A stretch of DNA of 64,000 nt from Trichoderma breve (lineage: Eukaryota; Ascomycota; Sordariomycetes; Hypocreales; Hypocreaceae), in contig NC_079234.1 in the NCBI RefSeq assembly GCF_028502605.1, forward strand, positions 2,108,001 to 2,172,000. Reading direction: 5' to 3'. Each line of letters begins with the position of its first letter. The stretch's first letter is position 1. The notes beneath the pieces were generated by a model. The model was not told where the DNA came from. It saw only the letters and a program-made list of their open reading frames with translations, and made no database searches. The position numbers and the translations under genes are program-made. Shown piece after piece: positions 12,476-28,300 of this stretch.

Positions 12476-13688
12476 TCAACATTGAAAAGCAACGCTTGAT
12501 TTTTCCACAGTACGCGAACCGCGAGAAGCGAAGCCGGTTCCTTCTGACTTTAGCTTGATTAGTCCTGTCGGCAAAGAGTCCTTTGCGCTCGAAACCTTGG
12601 TGGGCTTGGTGACGACGGCGACGGGCGTGCTGCAAACAAAGCACGCAATGTTTGTTTCTGTCTCTTGGGCTTGCACTTTCTCCGAAGGAAGAAGAAACTG
12701 CTTGACGCAGCTGAAGCACAAAACGTGGCCACACTTGTCCGCCATGATCGGGCTGGAAGCGTTGGAAAGGGTTTTGAGGCATGAAGGGCATGTTCTGCGC
12801 GATTCCTTGGTGGCTGAGTCTGTGGTCTCATTAAACTCGATTTTCAACAGTTTCTGGAGAGAAAAGGGGTGGGCGTCATGCTCGGCAGAAGCAGGACAAG
12901 TGGGCGTTGTTTTGGCCTTCTTTGCAACGGGGGCCAAGCCGCTGTTTTGCACATCCGGAGTGAGTGAAGGTGTCCAGAATGACGGAAGCGTTGGTTTGGC
13001 GGCCTGTCATGACAAGATTAGCATTTAACTGGATGTGGTAGCAACAGTTGTGTAAGCTCTGCTCACCTTTTCGTCATCAATTGCTTTCCTAGCCTTTGCC
13101 TTGTCGTTTTCCGCAATCCGATCAAGCTCATCCGCATCAAGGGCAAACTTTCTCTTGGACCCAGCGCGAACGGTGGCTTCTTCTTCTTTTTTACTCTCTG
13201 CCGCAGCACTCGAACTTGGCTTGCCCTTATCCGAGCTATTATTCGTCAACCCAGCCTGGGTCAGTTCGAAATCGCGAATGGCTCGCTCGCGCTCCTCGTC
13301 GTCGCCAATGGCCCGTATCCTGGCAGCCTCCTTCTCTGCATTCTGACGTGCCTTTTCTGCCCGCTTGAGCTCCTTCTTCTGTGCCAGGAGGTTCTCCAGG
13401 GCGCATTCGCGGCAGAAAATGTCCCCTCGTGGGCACGCGACCGGCTCTCGGGCGTTTTCCAGGCAGAGGCTGCAGAATCCAAAGGGCAGGAAAGAGTCTC
13501 GGTTGAGCTGTGCGGATTTTGAGCTCCAATTCGACTTGGCCTGCTCTCTTTCGTACGAGGTGAAGACGGGGCGAGTCGTGTTTCTTTTGCCTGTGATCAG
13601 GGAACTTGGTGGTTAGCTTCTGGGAGCTCAAACTGGACTGGGAGCTGCCCAGCAAGAGAGAGAGAGAGAGCTGCCTACTATGTGACAT
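12476..13688 (-). CDS. NOSIP-like RING/U-box protein
   Basis: Exons (minus) are 13688-13679 (10 nt), 13590-13067 and 13003-12476, giving 353 residues. The first exon supplies only MSH plus one base; splicing restores MSHSKRNTTRPVFTSYERAQ, the conserved start of nitric-oxide-synthase-interacting-protein homologues, which decides the start. Cys-rich half-RING one is FCSLCLENAREPVACPRGDI with FCRECAL, then a coiled, basic segment, then a second RING/U-box half (CPSCLKTLSNAS, CGHVLCFSCVKQFL, CFVCSTPV). In fungi this family is linked to the spliceosome and ubiquitin ligation; no eNOS exists here, so the animal name describes homology only. It is probably nuclear. Without splicing, the first frame runs into an unrelated sequence. 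Confidence in family is high, in biochemical role moderate. Confidence 0.9.
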
Positions 13689-14336
13689 TGTGGCTATCTT
13701 TGCCACAGATATGCAAACAAATGGCCTCTGATCGATTCAACAACGCTAGTAAATAACCCGAGCCGTAACCACAAAATGATTCCGAATCGGCACTCGTATC
13801 GTATCGTATCGTATTGTATGTACAGCAGTTTGTAATGTAGATGCAAAGAGTATCGGATCTGACTTTAGCTTGAAGCAGCGCGATGCTTGGACAAGGTACG
13901 ATACTGCCCATCTAGGATTAGCCACCTCCATCCTGTAGCTCGACTAGTACCAAAATAGAGAAATGCCAGCCCCAGAGTCTTGAAATGCAGGTGCACTTCC
14001 GGCTGCCATTGCCCAATCACACCCACTACGGAGCGCTTGTGGTTCAGGCATTGGGCGCTATATTCCAGCGCTGCATCAACCACTGACAGCGGCCAAGTTC
14101 AGCCGGCTAGCTGCAGCATTTTAGCAGCCGAGTTTGTTGGCTCCCCAAGAAAAAAAATAGGAACCACGGCAGAAAAAAAAAAAAAAAAAAGGCTCGGCTC
14201 CATCTGCTCCATACTATTTATTATATGTGCCTTCTCACCACCATGGCCTCCATAAGTGCCTGTCATGGAACCCAGCGCCGGGCCATCATTCCGAGCCAAA
14301 GCTATTCTTAACAGCCAAACATAGCCCGGAGCTCAA
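13689..14336. other. Divergent promoter between NOSIP-like and tafazzin genes
   Basis: Head-to-head region of 648 bases. Contains four tandem CGTAT units at 13795-13814, a run of about 18 A at 14173-14190, and a TATA-like TATTTATTATATG near 14214-14226, roughly 115 bases upstream of the tafazzin ATG. A GA repeat at about 13655-13670 lies inside the first NOSIP intron. No coding sequence is supported. Confidence 0.6.
13795..13814. repeat. Four tandem CGTAT units
   Basis: A pentanucleotide microsatellite in the divergent promoter of the NOSIP-like and tafazzin genes. Read directly from sequence. Confidence 0.85.
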
Positions 14337-15439
14337 ATGTCGTCGAATCCAACGCCCGCGTCACGGCCCGGTGTGCCCTGGCGGCTCGCCTCGGTGGCCG
14401 TCATGAGCAGCGTCGGGGCCGCATCACGAGCTTTCCTCTACGGCCTCAACCGGGTCGAGGTCACGGGGCTGGACAACCTGCTGGGCGTGCTGGACCGCCG
14501 CAAAAACGGGCAGCGAGACCGCGGCCTGCTGACTGTGTGCAACCACGTCTCCGTGTATGGTATCTCAAATGAAGAGCCAAAATCAATTGCTATAAAACAC
14601 TCTTGCTAACTTAGCCCAGACTCGATGATCCCTTGATCTGGGGCATCCTCCCGCTGCGATACGCCGTCGACGTCGAGAACCTCCGCTGGGGCCTTGGAGC
14701 CCACGACATCTGCTTCAAGAACCGCTTCTTTTCGGCCTTCTTCAGCTACGGCCAGGTGCTGCCCACCCACCGGCTGTGGCACTCGCCGCAAGGGGGCTTA
14801 TACCAGCCCACCATTGCCCAGGCAATCAAGCTTCTCTCAAGTCCCTCATCCGTCATCAAGCCCTCCGACATGACCTTTTCCACCAACGGCACCGACTCCT
14901 TCGTCTCGCCCTCTGCCTTTGCAGCCAACCACTATGCCTGGGTCCACATCTTCCCCGAGGCCTGCTGCCACCAGAACCCCGAAAGTACCCTGCGCTACTT
15001 CAAATGGGGTGTATCCCGCCTGATTCTCGAAAGCGACCCGGCACCAGAGTTTGTCCCCATGTTCATTCATGGCACGCAGAATATCATGTCCGAGGATAGA
15101 GGGTTCCCTCGTTTCCTGCCGCGCATAGGCCAGCGAGTACGAGTCATGATTGGGAAACCAACTGACGTCGACAGCCTCTTTGGCCACTATCGCACTTCTT
15201 GGAAGAAGATGGTTGAGAAAGCCGGTGACCCCGACCAGCTGAGACACGACCCAGAGGCAGTGCAGCTCAGAGTCGAACTTGCAAAGGCGGTTCGCGACGA
15301 GATTCAAAAGCTCAGGTTGAGTATGGGATTCGCTCCCGAGGAAGATGAAACAGCCGCCCTTGCCGAGACGTGGTCCAAGGAGCCAAATAAACGTAAATTC
15401 AAGAGCCCCGTAGATGGCAGCCTTGTCAATAGACACTGA
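14337..15439 (+). CDS. taz1: Tafazzin, monolysocardiolipin acyltransferase
   Basis: Remodels cardiolipin acyl chains in mitochondrial membranes by transacylation (family knowledge). Exons 14337-14554 and 14620-15439 give 345 residues. The intron falls within the catalytic acyltransferase motif: splicing at NHVSV|L restores NHVSVLDDPLIWGILP at residues 69-84, the HX4D-type signature with His70 and Asp75. This identifies the gene and proves the splice. Later motifs are FPEACCHQNPEST (acyltransferase block III) and PMFIHGTQNIMSEDRGFPRF. A hydrophobic N-terminal stretch around residues 12-36 may serve as the membrane insertion segment. Length matches fungal tafazzins. The upstream neighbour is divergent, the downstream CDK convergent. 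Confidence 0.95.
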
Positions 15440-15866
15440 ATCCAAGCGCTACAAAGTCAAATGGTAAAAGTTCCCATTTCTTGTGACGGAGTGTGCAAAG
15501 CCCAACATGAAAATATTCTGGTTTTGCTTCTTATTAAAAGGATGGATATCTTGTCCTGCCCCCCTAAAATCATGAGCGATAAACTATCAGTATCAGTAAT
15601 ATCATCCAGCTACCGCCAAAGCCCGGATTTGTTGCGACAGCTCTAGTCTGACCGTAGTATTCCCACACCGTCTTCTGGACATGTGTAGATGATCTCTTTT
15701 TTTTTATGTAGGTATGCAATTACGCTGTCTTGATCGCCAGCCAGAAGTAATAACGAGTCAACTTTTTCCCCATACAATCGAAAAATGGACAGGATTGACC
15801 ATATGTATGCCTGCTAATGGCCAGCCCTGCAGGATCCTGGTGCGCAGGATACGCCACAAGCTATGC
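15440..15866. other. Convergent 3' intergenic region
   Basis: Lies between the tafazzin stop and the stop of the minus-strand CDK gene. It is AT-leaning with a T-tract near 15694-15706 and no supportable coding segment. Confidence 0.6.
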
Positions 15867-17778
<1,912 letters not shown>

Positions 17779-19716
17779 ATGCGACCAGTTCCGGCCAGCG
17801 GCAGCGCATCTGCCCATCATGGGCGCTCCGACAGTTTGACGCCCACTGCGACGATTCCCCAAATGACGTACTTTGTCGGAACCGAAGATTCAATCAGCGA
17901 CTTGGGCGAGATGAGCTTCCAGACGCCGCGGTTCCCGTACAAGAACGAGTATGAATCAAATGCCCGGGCTGGCAAGAGCTGTCACCGATCCAACATGTCA
18001 GCCTCCACATCTATCTCGTGGCCTTCACCGTCTCTCTCGTCCCAACCCGGCGGCGAAACGCCTCACGACCTCTCCAGACCAATGACTCCCGTCATGTTGG
18101 GGACTTCTGGCCCCGAGTCCGTCATCAGCGAAACCTCGTCGCCCATGAGCTCGCCTGTCGCCTCCATGTCTGCCAGCCGAATCAGCTCTTCTCTAAGTCT
18201 AATCGGCCCACACCAAGGCGGCATCGGCCTTTATCAACATGCCAACGACGGTCTCGCAGGGAGCCATACACCACAGCTCATTATGCCTAGCTTAACGGTT
18301 CCTCGGCGTCGGCCGTTTTCGGACACGGGAAAGACTTTGGGAAAGCTCAAGGTTCTGGTGACAGGCCCAGATGGTGTGTATCTATCGTGGCGATACTTGA
18401 GGAGAAGTAACTGCTAACCAGAACATAAAAGGGATCGGAAAATCAACTTTGATCACGGCTATTGCACAGTGCAGCGAGCATATTGTTCATGTTGACCCCG
18501 TTACGAATCACAACAAGGGCCAAGTATCCGAAGTATATGCTAGCACCCGCCCCTACCCGTGGTGGAGAGCAGAGCTCGACCCTTCTGTTGCCCCAAGGCG
18601 GCGAAGTTCAGCAATGGATGAGATGCTGGACCGTAACCTCTGTTTTGTGGACTGCCCTCCACAGCAAGATTCCGAGGCTGCGCATCCGGCCGTCCGTTAT
18701 GTCGAATCACAGCTCTTTCCATTATTGCACCGGCCAATCAGTGATGGCGACCTGTGGAATCTCCTAAGCAACGGGACTGAGCCTATCGTTGATGCAGTGC
18801 TGTATCTGCTACCCCATACTGGTATGTTACTTGCTCATCACTCAACCTTGAACATGTTTGAGTCTAATATGATACAATAGGTCCCGAAGCCGCAGATGTA
18901 GAGGCAATCAGACTGCTGCAAAACACCACTAATGTGATTCCCCTGTTAGCCCGTGCCGATGAGATCAGCAACGACGATGTTATTGTTTCCAAGCAAACCA
19001 TCGATTATTGCCTGCGTGACAAGAACGTTGAATATTTCTCGTTTAGTGCCCCTGGAGTGTCTTCTGAATCATCGGATATCTATGCCGTCTCGAGCATCTC
19101 CGACTCTGATGACGATGTAATGGACGCCAGCGTGTTGATGAATTCAGAATATGTCCGCCCACTTGTCGCTACAGATCTTCATAGGCTCGTGGAGCAGCTC
19201 ATGTCACAAGATGGTAGCGCCAGGCTTCGACATGCCGCCTCACTCAAAGGTGTCAGGTGGCGGCGACAAAAGGCCAGCAGCTCCTCATTGCAGTCAGCGC
19301 TCATCTGCCGCCAACCCATGAGTGTGTACCCCTTGTCCACTCCCTCCTGGAATCGTTCATTCCTCCCCGAGCAGTACCACCGCCCCTTGGAAATGGCGAG
19401 TTGGGCAGAAAGCTTGCGGCAGAGCCTAGAGGCAGAACGCCTTTGCGAGGTACCGATGCAACTTCTTGGGCCAGGTATGACGATGAATGGCATGCCACTG
19501 GCAAGAGTGAATCAGAAGCCAAGGCGTCAGAAGCACAAGAAATCAAAGCGTGAAGAAGTAGTACCACACCACCAGGATCCGCTCGGACTGTTGGGACTGG
19601 CTGGTCAGATCAAGTGCAACAGCAGGCTTACTCTTGAGCTTGTCAGCAGCATTGGAGTCATTGGATTTTTCACATCGTGGCTTGTCCGTCCAGATGGAAT
19701 GGTCTCAAGATGTTGA
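17779..19716 (+). CDS. Septin-like P-loop GTPase-family protein with C-terminal hydrophobic segment
   Basis: Exons 17779-18373, 18432-18821 and 18881-19716 give 606 residues. Residues 1-185 are Ser/Pro/Thr-rich and probably disordered. The G domain begins KLKVLVTGPDGIGKSTLI (P-loop about 195-206, split by intron 1). The G3 position reads CFVDCPPQ instead of DxPG, and a G4-like motif NVIPLLARADEI matches the septin AKAD block. Residues between vary from standard septins. The extreme C-terminus has a basic patch (KPRRQKHKKSKR) followed by LGLLGLAGQIKCNS and a hydrophobic stretch (SSIGVIGFFTSWLV) that could touch membrane. Septins form filaments at septa and tips; this divergent type (AspE-like group) may not hydrolyse GTP, which is inference. 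The gene model is strong because the splices rebuild the P-loop. Confidence 0.8.
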
Positions 19717-20300
19717 TGTGTTTCACGGTGTTACGGTCGAGGCTTTCTCTCTCCCCACTTCACTGCTTCTTTCTTTCTTTTTCCTTTTCTAACCCCTCCA
19801 TGTCCAAGCCTGTGTTTCCATTTTTTCTTTGGGGAGTTTCGTTGCCCACTTGTTGCAGGCAATAGTATGAGGGCCGTAAAATGATGCCTCGACGTTTTTG
19901 TAATAGCATATCATGAGGTGGATGGTACATGTGTCTAGATATATATTAATTTACTCTCCCATATTCAACATCTTTACTTGAGCACCTCGCCTTTGTAACA
20001 GATGCATAGTCTTGATATTGTCATTCTATAAAACCACTGTAGACAGAATATACTATTGCAGCTTCTCACCAAATAAGTTGGATTCTTGATCTATGTAGGT
20101 TCGCTCGTGAGTATTAGTCAGCATCCAGCTTGAGCGGACCTCTAGGCAGCTTAGAGCTACCCTGAAGCTGTTCGAAAAGCTTCTCAAGTGAGGAAAATTC
20201 GGCCATTATTCATCTACCATTCACATAAAATCAGTGTCTGGAGCTCATCATTATTACCATTTCTGTTATTATTTGAGTTTTGCATAAACCGAACTGAGCT
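19717..20300. other. Intergenic region, no gene seen
   Basis: The 584 bases between the septin-like gene and DML1 start with pyrimidine-rich 3' sequence and turn AT-rich (19900-20070). Nothing coding is supported. Confidence 0.6.
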
Positions 20301-22036
20301 ATGCGTGAGATTGTCACCCTCCAGCTAGGCAATCTGAGCAACTACGTCGCCACCCACTTCTGGAACACACAAGAATCATATTTCACATACGCAGAAGACG
20401 AAAAGTCGCTCGTGGACCACAACATCCACTGGAGGGCGGGCATTGGCGAAGATGGATCCGATACGTTTCTACCCCGGGCGGTCGTGTATGATTTGAAGGG
20501 CGCGTTTGGGCCGCTGCGAAAGGTTAATCCTATGTACGATGTTGCGCCGGGCCAGGACGTTGCTTTGGCTTCACTGTGGTGAGTTTTTGAGAGTTTCTCA
20601 AAGGGGGGATGATGTGGATTCTTGATGAGTTTTGCTTCATTGGGGGAGTGTGTTGTTATATCCTTGTTATTGTGAGAATCTCGCTAAAGAGTTGTTTCTG
20701 TTGCTTGTTTTGTGAATGAATAGGCCTGGTAAACCGGCAGTTCATAAACAGAACCCGTTATCCTCAATCGACTACCAGAAAGATCTCGATGCCGGCGTCA
20801 AGCCAGGCAAGCTCAAGGCCTCAGATATCCGGTACTGGTCCGACTACTCGCGGGTCTACTACCACCCAAAATCTCTAGTCCAGCTATACGACTTTGAGCT
20901 AAATTCCAGCATCATGCCCTTTGAGCGCTTCGAAATGGGCACCGAGCTGTTTGAGTCACTGGAGAAGGAAAACGAAATGGTGGACAGGGACTGGCGGCCG
21001 TTTGTGGAGGAGTGTGATCAGATGCAGGGCGTGCAGGTGTACACCACGCTGGACGATGCGTGGGGAGGGTTTGCGAGTTCGTATCTCGAGGCGTTGCGGG
21101 ATGAACATCCCAAGACGTGTATCTGGGTTTGGGGTTTGCAGAGCCCTGTGGCTACGATTGCGAGGGAGAAGAGACGGTTGAGGCTGGCTAATACGGCGAT
21201 GAGTCTTAATCAAGCGTGTGCGCAGGCTTCCATGGTGGTGCCCCTGGGTCTTCCCGACTCGCGTGTTCCGTCTGGCATTGCCGTGGATAGCAGTTCGGCG
21301 TGGAACGTCTCTGCACTGCTCGCTACGGCTACGGAGACCGCCTCGCTGCAGTCTCGGTTGCGCCTCGATGGGAGCTCGCAGCCTCTTGGTATGGCTGATA
21401 TGGCGCAGTGCTTGAATGTCTCTGGCCGACAGACTCTAGCAAACATGCGCATGGCTGTTGGACCACAGGCCGAACTGGACTCGGATGAGCCTCCGGAATT
21501 GGACTTGTCACAGATTGGAAGCTCAAAAGATGGAGTCAAGATGGGAAGCAGCAGTAATCGGGCGTTTGGCAGACTATCGTCTCTCCGAGTACCCGAGGAC
21601 CCTGGCAAAGACTCCGCAGGTGAATATATGAAGAACCAACGCCCCATCATCGGAAACACTGTTGTTCGAAAGTAAGCCCCCTCTCCCTACTTCACAAGCT
21701 GTACTATACAAAAACCAGTACAGCTGCGTTATGAAGCTATACAAAGACTAACCAAACCCCCTTCTTAGCTACAAAACTTCTCTCCTCTACCCCCTCCTCG
21801 ACAGTTTCCCCTCAATATACAACTACGACCTCCAAGGCCGCGAGAGCATCCCTGTACGCACATCGATAGCATCAGAAGGCTCGATCTTGTATAAAATGAA
21901 GAACCTGCGCTCGCAAGTCACCCCATTCATCTCACTAGAGGAGCGAGAGAACCTGGTCAACGGCTTGGCGGATCTGGGGGCTGCCTATGAGGATGACTGG
22001 TCAAGCGGCAGCGATGAAGACGATGACGATCTTTAA
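20301..22036 (+). CDS. dml1: Dml1/Misato, tubulin-like mitochondrial inheritance protein
   Basis: Exons 20301-20578, 20724-21671 and 21769-22036 give 497 residues. The start [20 protein letters not shown] matches the Misato segment II tubulin-like domain: REIVTLQLG parallels the tubulin N-terminus, and the family continues with HFWNTQE and HNIHWRAG. A second domain begins around [15 protein letters not shown] with [20 protein letters not shown], equivalent to the tubulin-3 region. The C-terminus ends in an acidic tail ([10 protein letters not shown]). Yeast Dml1 is needed for mitochondrial DNA partition and morphology. Splice junctions rebuild ASLWPGKPAV and [15 protein letters not shown]. 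Length and order match fungal orthologues. Confidence 0.95.
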
Positions 22037-22836
22037 TGGCTTGAGCTGTAAGTTTCACCTTGATTTGCCTATTCCAAACAAGGGGTGAGATACACAAAGG
22101 AGTGTGTACACTAAGAATGGGACTCATACAAAAGGTCCCATGCTAAAAGCACATGGATCGGACAAAGGAAGGGGCAGGAATGCAGCATGGCTGGGGTAGC
22201 TTGTAGGCTGTACCTCCGCAGTACTTTGTCACCATCAAGGGAACATTGTCTCATAAACATCACTCACAGCCTCAAAAGGAGAGGTTTTCAATGTCTCAGA
22301 ATATAATTGCATTTGTGGCAAGCCAACTCTATCTAAATTTAACCCCTAGTATGGATTTTAAATGCAAATCTGAATAGAGAAAAAAAAAAGTAAAAAAGAA
22401 AAATCATCTCAGAGGACCTCTTTGTGTCAGTGTAGATACGACCGAAGGATAATCGCTACGGAATCGTAGAATATGCGAAGTGAGGTGGTATAACCGCGAG
22501 TACCAGCTCTCATCGTCCTGCTAATATCAGATTAGGCGCCATTTTATTATGTACCTCGTATGCCTGCCTCAATACGGTGGTATACGTAAAAGAAAAAAAA
22601 GGGACAAGCTGAAGAAAGGGATAAGAGAAAAGAAAAGAAGAAGATAAAAAGGGAACTGGAAAGCGATAGTGTCGACGAGGTCGCATGGGTTGAGCTGCTA
22701 GTTAATGACTAGCCAGAATTACGGTGGATGGGGAGAGAGATGCATCCAACTTTCTTAACGTCAGCTTGAAATTTTAGTAAAACATTCGTCCAAACCGAAA
22801 TCAAGGCTTGAACTGCGACACGGTTGTCTGTTCTCG
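22037..22836. other. Convergent 3' intergenic region, no gene seen
   Basis: An 800-base region between the stops of DML1 and the poly(A) polymerase gene. It has purine-rich low-complexity sequence around 22590-22660 and A-rich runs near 22380-22400. No coding segment is supported. Confidence 0.6.
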
Positions 22837-24916
<2,080 letters not shown>

Positions 24917-26257
24917 GATGTATCGCGATCGAAGCCGATGGGCTCAGTAGCATCGTCGAGGGGGCCAAGCGAGAGTTGAGCGTTGGTATTTGTTGTTAGG
25001 AACGAGGCTTTGATAGAATTCAGCCAGGCGATGGCTAAATCACCTCTTCCTTCAGCGGCGATTGTAGCAGCCTAATGCACTGCCGATGTTGACCTTTTTC
25101 TTGCACTGTTAAAAAAAAGTTGCAAAAAAACACGTCCAAAATGTTCAAAGGAAATCGGCTTGCCAGAGTTCAGAAATCCCACCACTTTGGCTAGGCCAAT
25201 CGCGCGCACAGCATAAGGCTTTCCGGGTGGGAAAAGCAATTTTCCGTCGTCAGAGCATCGGCCCGGCGCTAAAGCAGCAAGGATGATATGCATGTAAGGA
25301 CTGCGCACATGCTCAGGTGCTAATGCTAAGGCAACTGGCAAGGTTTCGGAGCTCGAGCTACCTGGTCTGGTGTGGCCTGTGTTTTGGCCAAGTTCGAAAG
25401 CAGATCCCTGGACAGATGATACAAGTTGACAAGGTACAGCGTGGGTACAAGCGTCAGATGTGTTTTGACGCCAGCGTTGTTCGTGATTGTATGTCTTTCG
25501 AATGTACCTACTTTAACTCTGCCCTTTGTTGTGTTTGTTTCACCCTTTGGGTTCTACATCGATCGGTAGCACTTGTAGCTTGTACCAAACGGTACTTGGT
25601 CTCAAGGGAGAATCGGCAGCGATTCTTCAAGGTTTCTCTTAGCATGAGCGAATTCCAGCACGCATGTCTCATGCTCCGAAAAGAACATTGAAGCCTTAAG
25701 CACTGCCTGCGGTACCTTGCTTACAGTACATGTACACCGTCTCACTGTTACCCCAGGTAACCGCTGATGAAGAGTCTGCCCGCGCCGCCCTGCATCAAAG
25801 CCTCAGAATTAACGAGAATACCAGCCTCGCATGTACATGTACCCAGGTACCTCCTCGCCACTTTAAAGTTCCCACATCTAAAGTGGTGGGTCGCCCGACG
25901 CGAACGCGATTGTGTTTGAACAAGCCATCAGAAATATGGCAGCTTTAGATTGAATCATTGCCTCTTTGCACGCATTTTTTCTTTAAATGCCAGCCTGGGG
26001 CGCACAAACTTGACCGCAGGCTTCTGTGGCCCTTCATGCGCCGCTTCCAGACCGCCCGACCACCAGCTGGCTGTTGAAGAGCGAGCATCAAGACAGACGC
26101 TGGGCGATAAGATAAAAAAAAAAGAAAATTATTATTCTAAACACTCCGGCTAAGAGATCGATCTCCGCAGCATCGAGTTCCGCAACGACCCTCCCCCTCC
26201 ATCCAACCTTTCGCCTCAACAGACACGATATACACGATACACGACACAACGCCGACG
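24917..26257. other. Divergent promoter between poly(A) polymerase and forkhead genes
   Basis: A 1.34-kb head-to-head region. Two exact copies of the 10-bp palindrome GTACATGTAC lie at 25726-25735 and 25833-25842, close to GGTACC-type motifs. Open frames on both strands here look like chance. Confidence 0.6.
25726..25735. promoter_or_regulatory. Palindrome GTACATGTAC
   Basis: A perfect 10-bp palindrome in the divergent poly(A)-polymerase/forkhead promoter. Its second copy lies at 25833-25842, and other intergenic copies at 36022-36031 and 39261-39270. Function unknown. Confidence 0.5.
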
Positions 26258-28300
26258 ATGCCGCCATCGGGCAAGCGCACCCAGCGCGGGCGCCGCGACC
26301 TTCGCAAGGACAAGGAACTCGTCGCAGACCTCGAGAGCTCGTCGCCCAGCCGTCCCGCAAAGCGGCGCAAGAGAGCTTCCTCGCCCGACCAGCCCGACTC
26401 CGTCCCGGCCGACGCTCCGTCGCAGGCGCCCGAAGCTTCATCGTCGCCCAGAGCCGATGACGACCAGCTGGTGGCGCAGGTGACGCAGCAGCTCCGAACA
26501 CAGCCGGTCCAGGCGAGCAAGGACCATTCCAACGCCATCCACGAGGCCAACGGCGACGGCGTCAAGGCATATGCAAAGATCGCGGCGCAGGACTGGACCT
26601 TTTACATCACCAAGCTCAACGTCAATATCGGGCGCGCGCCGGAACCCTCCCACGGCGGGCCGACCAGCAGTGAAAATGCGGTGCACATCGACCTCGGCCC
26701 GGGCAAGATGGTGTCGCGCGAGCATGCGACCATCTCGTTCAACTCCAAGGACGAGATCTGGATGCTCTACGTCAAGGGTCGCAACGGCGCCAAGGTGGAT
26801 GGCCAGACAATCAAGCCGCAGACGTCGCATCCTCTGACGAGCGGAGAGGTCGTCGAGATTGGCAACGTCGAGATGATGTTTGTGCTTCCGTCAGAGCTCA
26901 GTGCGCTTCACGTCCATCCCACCTTTCTCCAGCGGTGCGGACGGGCTGTTGATGCACCAAAGGCTGCGCAGCCTCGCCAGTACGGGCCGGGCACACCAGC
27001 CAAAGTAGATGTAAAGCGGCCCGGGACGCCGACGTCATCGCAGGACCATAGCACGGCGACGATTGTCAAGTCTCCCGTTCCGGCGAGCACTCCGGGAGGT
27101 CTTCTTGGAGCCAGCGGTGTAGATCTTAGTCTCGATGACAACCAGCACATCAAGCCCCAGTACAGCTATGCCCAGATGATAACGCAGGCCATTCTTAATG
27201 CGCCCGATGGCAAGCTCAACCTGAATGGCATCTATAACTTCATTATGAACAGTTATTCCTATTATCGCCACCAGCATGCGGCAGGTTGGCAGGTAAGTAG
27301 TAGCTTGGTTGCATCGGCATTGTTTTATTTGGTGAGTGCTGACCTCAGGTGGCAGAATTCTATTAGACACAACCTGTCGCTTAATAAATCCTTTGACAAG
27401 GTCGCTCGGTCTACCGACGAACCTGGAAAAGGAATGAAATGGCACATCGTTCCCGAGACCCGGGACGAAATGGTGAGGAATGCGTACAAAATAGGACGCG
27501 GCGGCCACCGGGGATCGTCAGTGCCGTCGTCACCAAGCCAGCTCAATTACATTACCCACGGCCCAAAAGATATCCTGGCCCGGGATCCCTCATCTGCGCA
27601 AAAGCGGCGAGGATCGTCGCTGGTATCGCCCCCCCCTCAGTCGTCCCTCCGCGCCATACAGTCAACGCCGGATCGCGGATATGGTCGACAGACGGACCGG
27701 AGCTCGGCCTTGACTGCAGACGGAAGCCCTTTACCCCGAGCGAGAAAATCGACCGCGGGCGACTCGTCTTTTTCTGGCTTTCATCCTCAGTCGCCAACCT
27801 TGACGTCGTCGTACATGCAAGATGATAACGCATCATTCATTACGCCGGCGCCGCCGAGAGTCCATCCCAAGCTGGCACCTCCAAGCACTGCACAGCGACC
27901 CAGCCAGCACATGCCGACCAGCTCACCGGCGCCCTTTTGGAAGTATGCCGACATCGGCAGCACGCCGTTGAAGCCGCCATACGAAATCAGTCCTTCGAGG
28001 GTTGCTGGAGAGGGGCGTCCTCCAAGCAGTAGCCCGCCTGCGGCCGGCAAGTCACCGCCAAGCAGTCCATCTCGACCACAGAAATCTGGCGGACAAGAAC
28101 CTAAGGATGCTGCGGATGAGCCCGAGGATGAGCAAGGGTTTGATTTGATGAAGTACGTATAATATACAGCACTGCAGCACCTCTTCTCCCAATTTTATAC
28201 TGACAGAATATCGTTAAGGGGTTTTCAGAGTATTGGCGCGTACCACGCTCCGGTAGAGAGAGGCGTTCCCATCGGCGCCGCCTTGAAGGGCGGTTCATGA
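26258..28300 (+). CDS. Forkhead transcription factor with FHA domain (Fkh1/2 type)
   Basis: Exons 26258-27292, 27356-28152 and 28219-28300 give 637 residues. A low-complexity, basic N-terminus (SGKRTQRGRRDLRKDK) precedes an FHA domain at about 113-209 (NIGRAPEPSHGG, MVSREHATISFNSKDEIWML, VKGRNGAKVDGQ) and a forkhead winged helix at about 297-365 (KPQYSYAQMITQAILNAPDG, NSIRHNLSLNKSFDKV, GKGMKWHIVPE). Yeast Fkh1/2 control G2/M genes and replication timing. Intron 1 (63 nt, no stop, frame preserved) lies immediately before helix 3; removing it restores the canonical AGWQNSIRHNLSL. Intron 2 (28153-28218) replaces a premature stop with a tail KGFQSIGAYHAPVERG resembling related proteins. Reading past intron 2 would end at KYV. 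Family secure. Confidence 0.93.

Noticed and set aside
25072..25691. Open frames in the poly(A) polymerase/forkhead promoter
   Set aside because: No protein-like pattern, no splice support, and located in a divergent promoter.
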